Of a stretch of 30,209 nucleotides of DNA, positions 27,777-30,209 are shown piece by piece. The stretch comes from a virus, in IMG/VR virus record IMGVR_UViG_3300021368_000405, positions 1-30,209 of that record. One strand, given 5' to 3'. Position 1 is the stretch's first letter. The number at the start of each line of letters is the position of its first letter. The notes beneath the pieces were generated by a model. It saw only the letters and a list, made by a program, of their open reading frames with translations. It ran no database searches and had not been told where the DNA came from. A program made the position numbers and the translations under genes.

Positions 27777-28880
27777 ATGGCTAAGCAACTATCTTACTCG
27801 GAGTGGATAGAAAAAGCTAACAAAGCTTACGTAAAAGGTGTGTACACTGCGGAAGATATGGTGCGAGATTGGGGTTACCCTAAGGGGATAGACCCTGCTA
27901 AGTGGCGCATGGGGTTTCGCAACGGCATAGCTGGAAAAAAAAGCCGTGCCGCTATTCAGAGAGGCAAAACTAAATCTGAACTAGAACGAAAGTTCCAAGG
28001 AAAAGCCCAGACTTATGGTGAGCCTGATTTTCCAAAAGGAACTCCAGAGACTCAACAGCACCATATTCGTAAGAAATCTCAATACGCTCCTTTTTTTGAA
28101 GGGGCTTCCCCAGCTGATCAACAAGAACTGGCAAGATACGCTGCTGAAGATTTAGGCACACCTTTGGGTAATAAAGACCTCAATGCTATTGCGGTAAACG
28201 ACGCTGCTCACACGATGCATCACAATGTAGAACGTCAGCAGGGGTTTACTAAACGTGATTTTCCTAAATTGACAGCAGAGGGTCCACACCCTAGTAGTTT
28301 TAAAAACGCTACATTAGATCAACGTAAGTATGCGTTGTATCAGTTTGTCAACCAAGAGCAGCCTAAAATTGATGACATCTTAATTGATGCTATGAGACAG
28401 GCTGATCCTGAAGGCCTGAAAGCTGCTCAGCAATCAGGTACTTTAGTCAGCACTAGAGGCGGACTTAAGTTCGGCAGAAATCTCGCTAGGTTTGCTGCTC
28501 CTGCGGCTTTCGGCGGTTTAGCGCTCAGTGTACTGAACCAGCAAAGCGTACGTGCTGAAACGAAAGATGATGATAGCATGTTAGCTAATACTCGCCGTAC
28601 TTTAGCAGACGCTGGTGTTGCAGGCGACTCCTTAGCTGCCGCAGGCATGGGCTTGAGCGCAACGGGAGTGGGTGCTGTTGTCGGTGTGCCTATGGCAGCA
28701 GTTGGTGAAGCTGTTAGCATGGGTGCTGGTCTTGCTGAACTGGCTACCGACGCCTTTGTTACTAACGACGCTAAAGCAAAAGAAGCGGTTAAACGCGGAG
28801 GTCAGTTCCAAGCGAACATTGGGGGTCTTAAATTTAGGATGCCTGAACTTGGCATCTCAGAGCGTCTAGGACTCAACTAA
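27777..28880 (+). CDS. Unknown 367-aa protein with His-rich nuclease-like motif and hydrophobic C-terminal half
   Basis: Residues 1-55 form a module (LSYSEWIEKANKAYVKGVYT, RDWGYPKGIDPAKW). Residues 92-155 carry TQQHHIRKKSQYAPFFEGAS, then YAAEDLGTPLGNKDLNAIAV and AAHTMHHN. The His-His-Ile ... Asn ... His-x-x-His-His spacing resembles the HNH/endonuclease VII-fold nucleases found in polymorphic toxins (HHI near the start, H..HH near the end). The C-terminal half has an NLARFAAPAAFGGLALSVL segment (about 235-253), which with the following VRAETKDDD looks like an internal export signal, and a Gly/Ala/Val-rich hydrophobic stretch (about 281-322). A nuclease linked to membrane-active segments could be an ejected effector or virion protein. 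Family not recognised; nuclease role is inference. Confidence 0.55.
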   Translation: MAKQLSYSEWIEKANKAYVKGVYTAEDMVRDWGYPKGIDPAKWRMGFRNGIAGKKSRAAIQRGKTKSELERKFQGKAQTYGEPDFPKGTPETQQHHIRKKSQYAPFFEGASPADQQELARYAAEDLGTPLGNKDLNAIAVNDAAHTMHHNVERQQGFTKRDFPKLTAEGPHPSSFKNATLDQRKYALYQFVNQEQPKIDDILIDAMRQADPEGLKAAQQSGTLVSTRGGLKFGRNLARFAAPAAFGGLALSVLNQQSVRAETKDDDSMLANTRRTLADAGVAGDSLAAAGMGLSATGVGAVVGVPMAAVGEAVSMGAGLAELATDAFVTNDAKAKEAVKRGGQFQANIGGLKFRMPELGISERLGLN

Positions 28881-28904
28881 ATCCACCTACATACCCAACC
28901 ATAC

Positions 28905-30209
28905 ATGACCGATGTTTTAACGGCCTTACAGGGCGATTTCAGGCTGTTTCTGCAAGCTTTGTGGAAGCAGCTTGACTTGCCTGAACCAACCAGAGCACAG
29001 TATGCAATCGCAGAGTATCTTCAGCATGGACCTAAGCGTCTTCAAATACAGGCTTTCCGTGGAGTTGGAAAGTCCTGGATTACTGGAGCCTTTGTTCTGT
29101 GGACGCTTTTCAATAACCCTGAAAAAAAGATCATGATCATTTCGGCCTCTAAAGAGCGGGCCGACAACATGTCTATTTTCTTACAAAAACTAATCATTGA
29201 AACACCATGGCTTTCTCATTTACAGCCCAAGTCAGACGATGCAAGGTGGTCGCGGATAAGCTTCGATGTGAACTGCTCCCCGAGCCAGGCACCCAGCGTA
29301 AAAAGCGTGGGCATCACTGGACAGCTCACCGGAAGCCGCGCAGATTTAATGATTCTCGACGACGTTGAAGTTCCTGGTAACTCAATGACTGAAATGATGC
29401 GTGAAAAGTTGCTACAGTTATGTACTGAAGCGGAGTCAATCTTGACACCTAAAGACGATTCACGTATCATGTACTTAGGTACGCCACAAACTACGTTTAC
29501 CATCTACCGTAAACTAGCAGAACGTAACTACAGACCCTTTGTTTGGCCTGCTAGGGTGCCTAGAAAGCTCGCTAACTACGAGGGCTTGCTAGCTCCACAG
29601 CTACAGGAAGACATTGACCAGGGTGCCGATCCCTGGGAAGTAACTGACCCTGACCGATTTGCTAATGATGATCTACTCGAACGCGAAGCGTCCATGGGAC
29701 GCAGCAACTTCATGTTGCAATTCATGCTTGACACCAGCCTTAGCGATGCTGAAAAGTTCCCGCTTAAAATGGCTGACCTCATCGTTACTAGCGTCAATCC
29801 TACCACTGCTCCTGATTCAGTCATCTGGTGCTCAGACCCCAAAAACTGCATCAAAGATGCTCCGACTGTCGGACTACCTGGAGATTATTTCTACAGTCCA
29901 ATGCAGTTACAAGGAGAATGGGAGCCTTACCAAGAGTCAATCTGCTCGGTTGACCCGTCGGGTCGTGGTTCGGATGAAACAGCAGCAGCTTATATCTCCC
30001 AACGCAACGGTTTTCTGTACTTGCACGAAATGCGTGCTTACCGAGATGGATACTCAGACAACACACTCTTGGACATTCTAAGGGGTTGTAAGAAATATAA
30101 AGTAACTAAACTGGTTGTGGAAACAAACTTTGGTGACGGTATCGTTGCTGAGTTGTTTAAAAAGCACTTGCAGCAGACAAAACAGGGTATAGACGTTGAA
30201 GAGGTGCGT
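28905..30209 (+). CDS. Terminase large subunit (DNA maturase B), T7 gp19 family, 3' end outside window
   Basis: Packages DNA by ATP hydrolysis and cuts the concatemer. The first 435 codons are present (T7 gp19 has 586) and the frame runs to the window end. ATPase motifs: Walker A FRGVGKSW (residues 51-58), Walker B DLMILDDVE (147-155), and coupling motif YLGTPQT (about 190). The nuclease domain begins at SVDPSGRGSDE with the metal-binding Asp350, followed by VVETNFGDG. The DPSGRGxDET pattern is typical of T7-like large terminases. No Shine-Dalgarno sequence is evident before the ATG. A single gene block in the T7 18-19 region confirms the late end of the genome. Confidence 0.96.
   Translation, partial: MTDVLTALQGDFRLFLQALWKQLDLPEPTRAQYAIAEYLQHGPKRLQIQAFRGVGKSWITGAFVLWTLFNNPEKKIMIISASKERADNMSIFLQKLIIETPWLSHLQPKSDDARWSRISFDVNCSPSQAPSVKSVGITGQLTGSRADLMILDDVEVPGNSMTEMMREKLLQLCTEAESILTPKDDSRIMYLGTPQTTFTIYRKLAERNYRPFVWPARVPRKLANYEGLLAPQLQEDIDQGADPWEVTDPDRFANDDLLEREASMGRSNFMLQFMLDTSLSDAEKFPLKMADLIVTSVNPTTAPDSVIWCSDPKNCIKDAPTVGLPGDYFYSPMQLQGEWEPYQESICSVDPSGRGSDETAAAYISQRNGFLYLHEMRAYRDGYSDNTLLDILRGCKKYKVTKLVVETNFGDGIVAELFKKHLQQTKQGIDVEEVR

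Overview
This window is the structural half of a T7-like cyanopodovirus (a tailed phage of marine picocyanobacteria). All genes lie on the plus strand. The identification rests on a collinear T7-style order: portal, scaffold, capsid, tail tubular A and B, internal virion proteins A to D, tail fibre, small terminase, large terminase. It is interrupted by cyanobacterial photosynthesis genes, an hli gene and a complete psbA. The roughly balanced base composition by eye fits a Synechococcus-type host better than high-light Prochlorococcus, but that is inference. Both window ends cut genes: the ribonucleotide reductase alpha subunit on the left and the large terminase on the right.

Layout: (1) 1-1867: ribonucleotide reductase alpha (3' part), a short beta subunit and a small unknown gene. 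(2) 1870-4588: a small Lys/Ala-rich protein, portal and scaffold. (3) 4585-7734: an accessory island between scaffold and capsid, packed with overlapping small genes. It holds hli, a 20-codon basic peptide, two small conserved basic proteins, a secreted outer-membrane-like protein, a terminator-like hairpin, psbA, a 45-aa basic protein, a cupin-like protein and two tiny proteins. (4) 7735-9104: a palindrome-rich leader, the major capsid gene and a strong UUCG-loop terminator. (5) 9114-20612: tail tubular A and B and the ejected internal core proteins; the lysozyme-like domain sits at the C-terminus of the gp15 equivalent. (6) 20640-24521: a T7-type fibre anchor, then a 907-aa fibre/receptor-binding protein with an RCC1-like propeller whose codon use differs from its N-terminal part. 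(7) 24544-26325: heavily overlapping small membrane, secreted and proline-rich genes, probably including the lysis functions. (8) 26318-30209: small terminase, a small basic protein, an HNH endonuclease, a histone-like Lys/Pro-rich protein, a 367-aa protein with His-rich nuclease-like motifs and a hydrophobic C-terminal half, and the large terminase.

How the genes work together: the reductase supplies deoxynucleotides for replication, and D1 and Hli keep host photosystem II working during infection. The portal/scaffold/capsid set builds the head. The two tubular proteins plus fibres build the tail, the internal core proteins are ejected to breach the envelope, and the terminase pair packages DNA. 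The least explained parts are the small-gene island beside psbA, the structured capsid leader, the RCC1-like fibre, the overlapping 24.5-26.3 kb cluster, and the HNH plus His-rich pair next to the terminase. I saw no tRNA gene, CRISPR array, insertion sequence or integrase.
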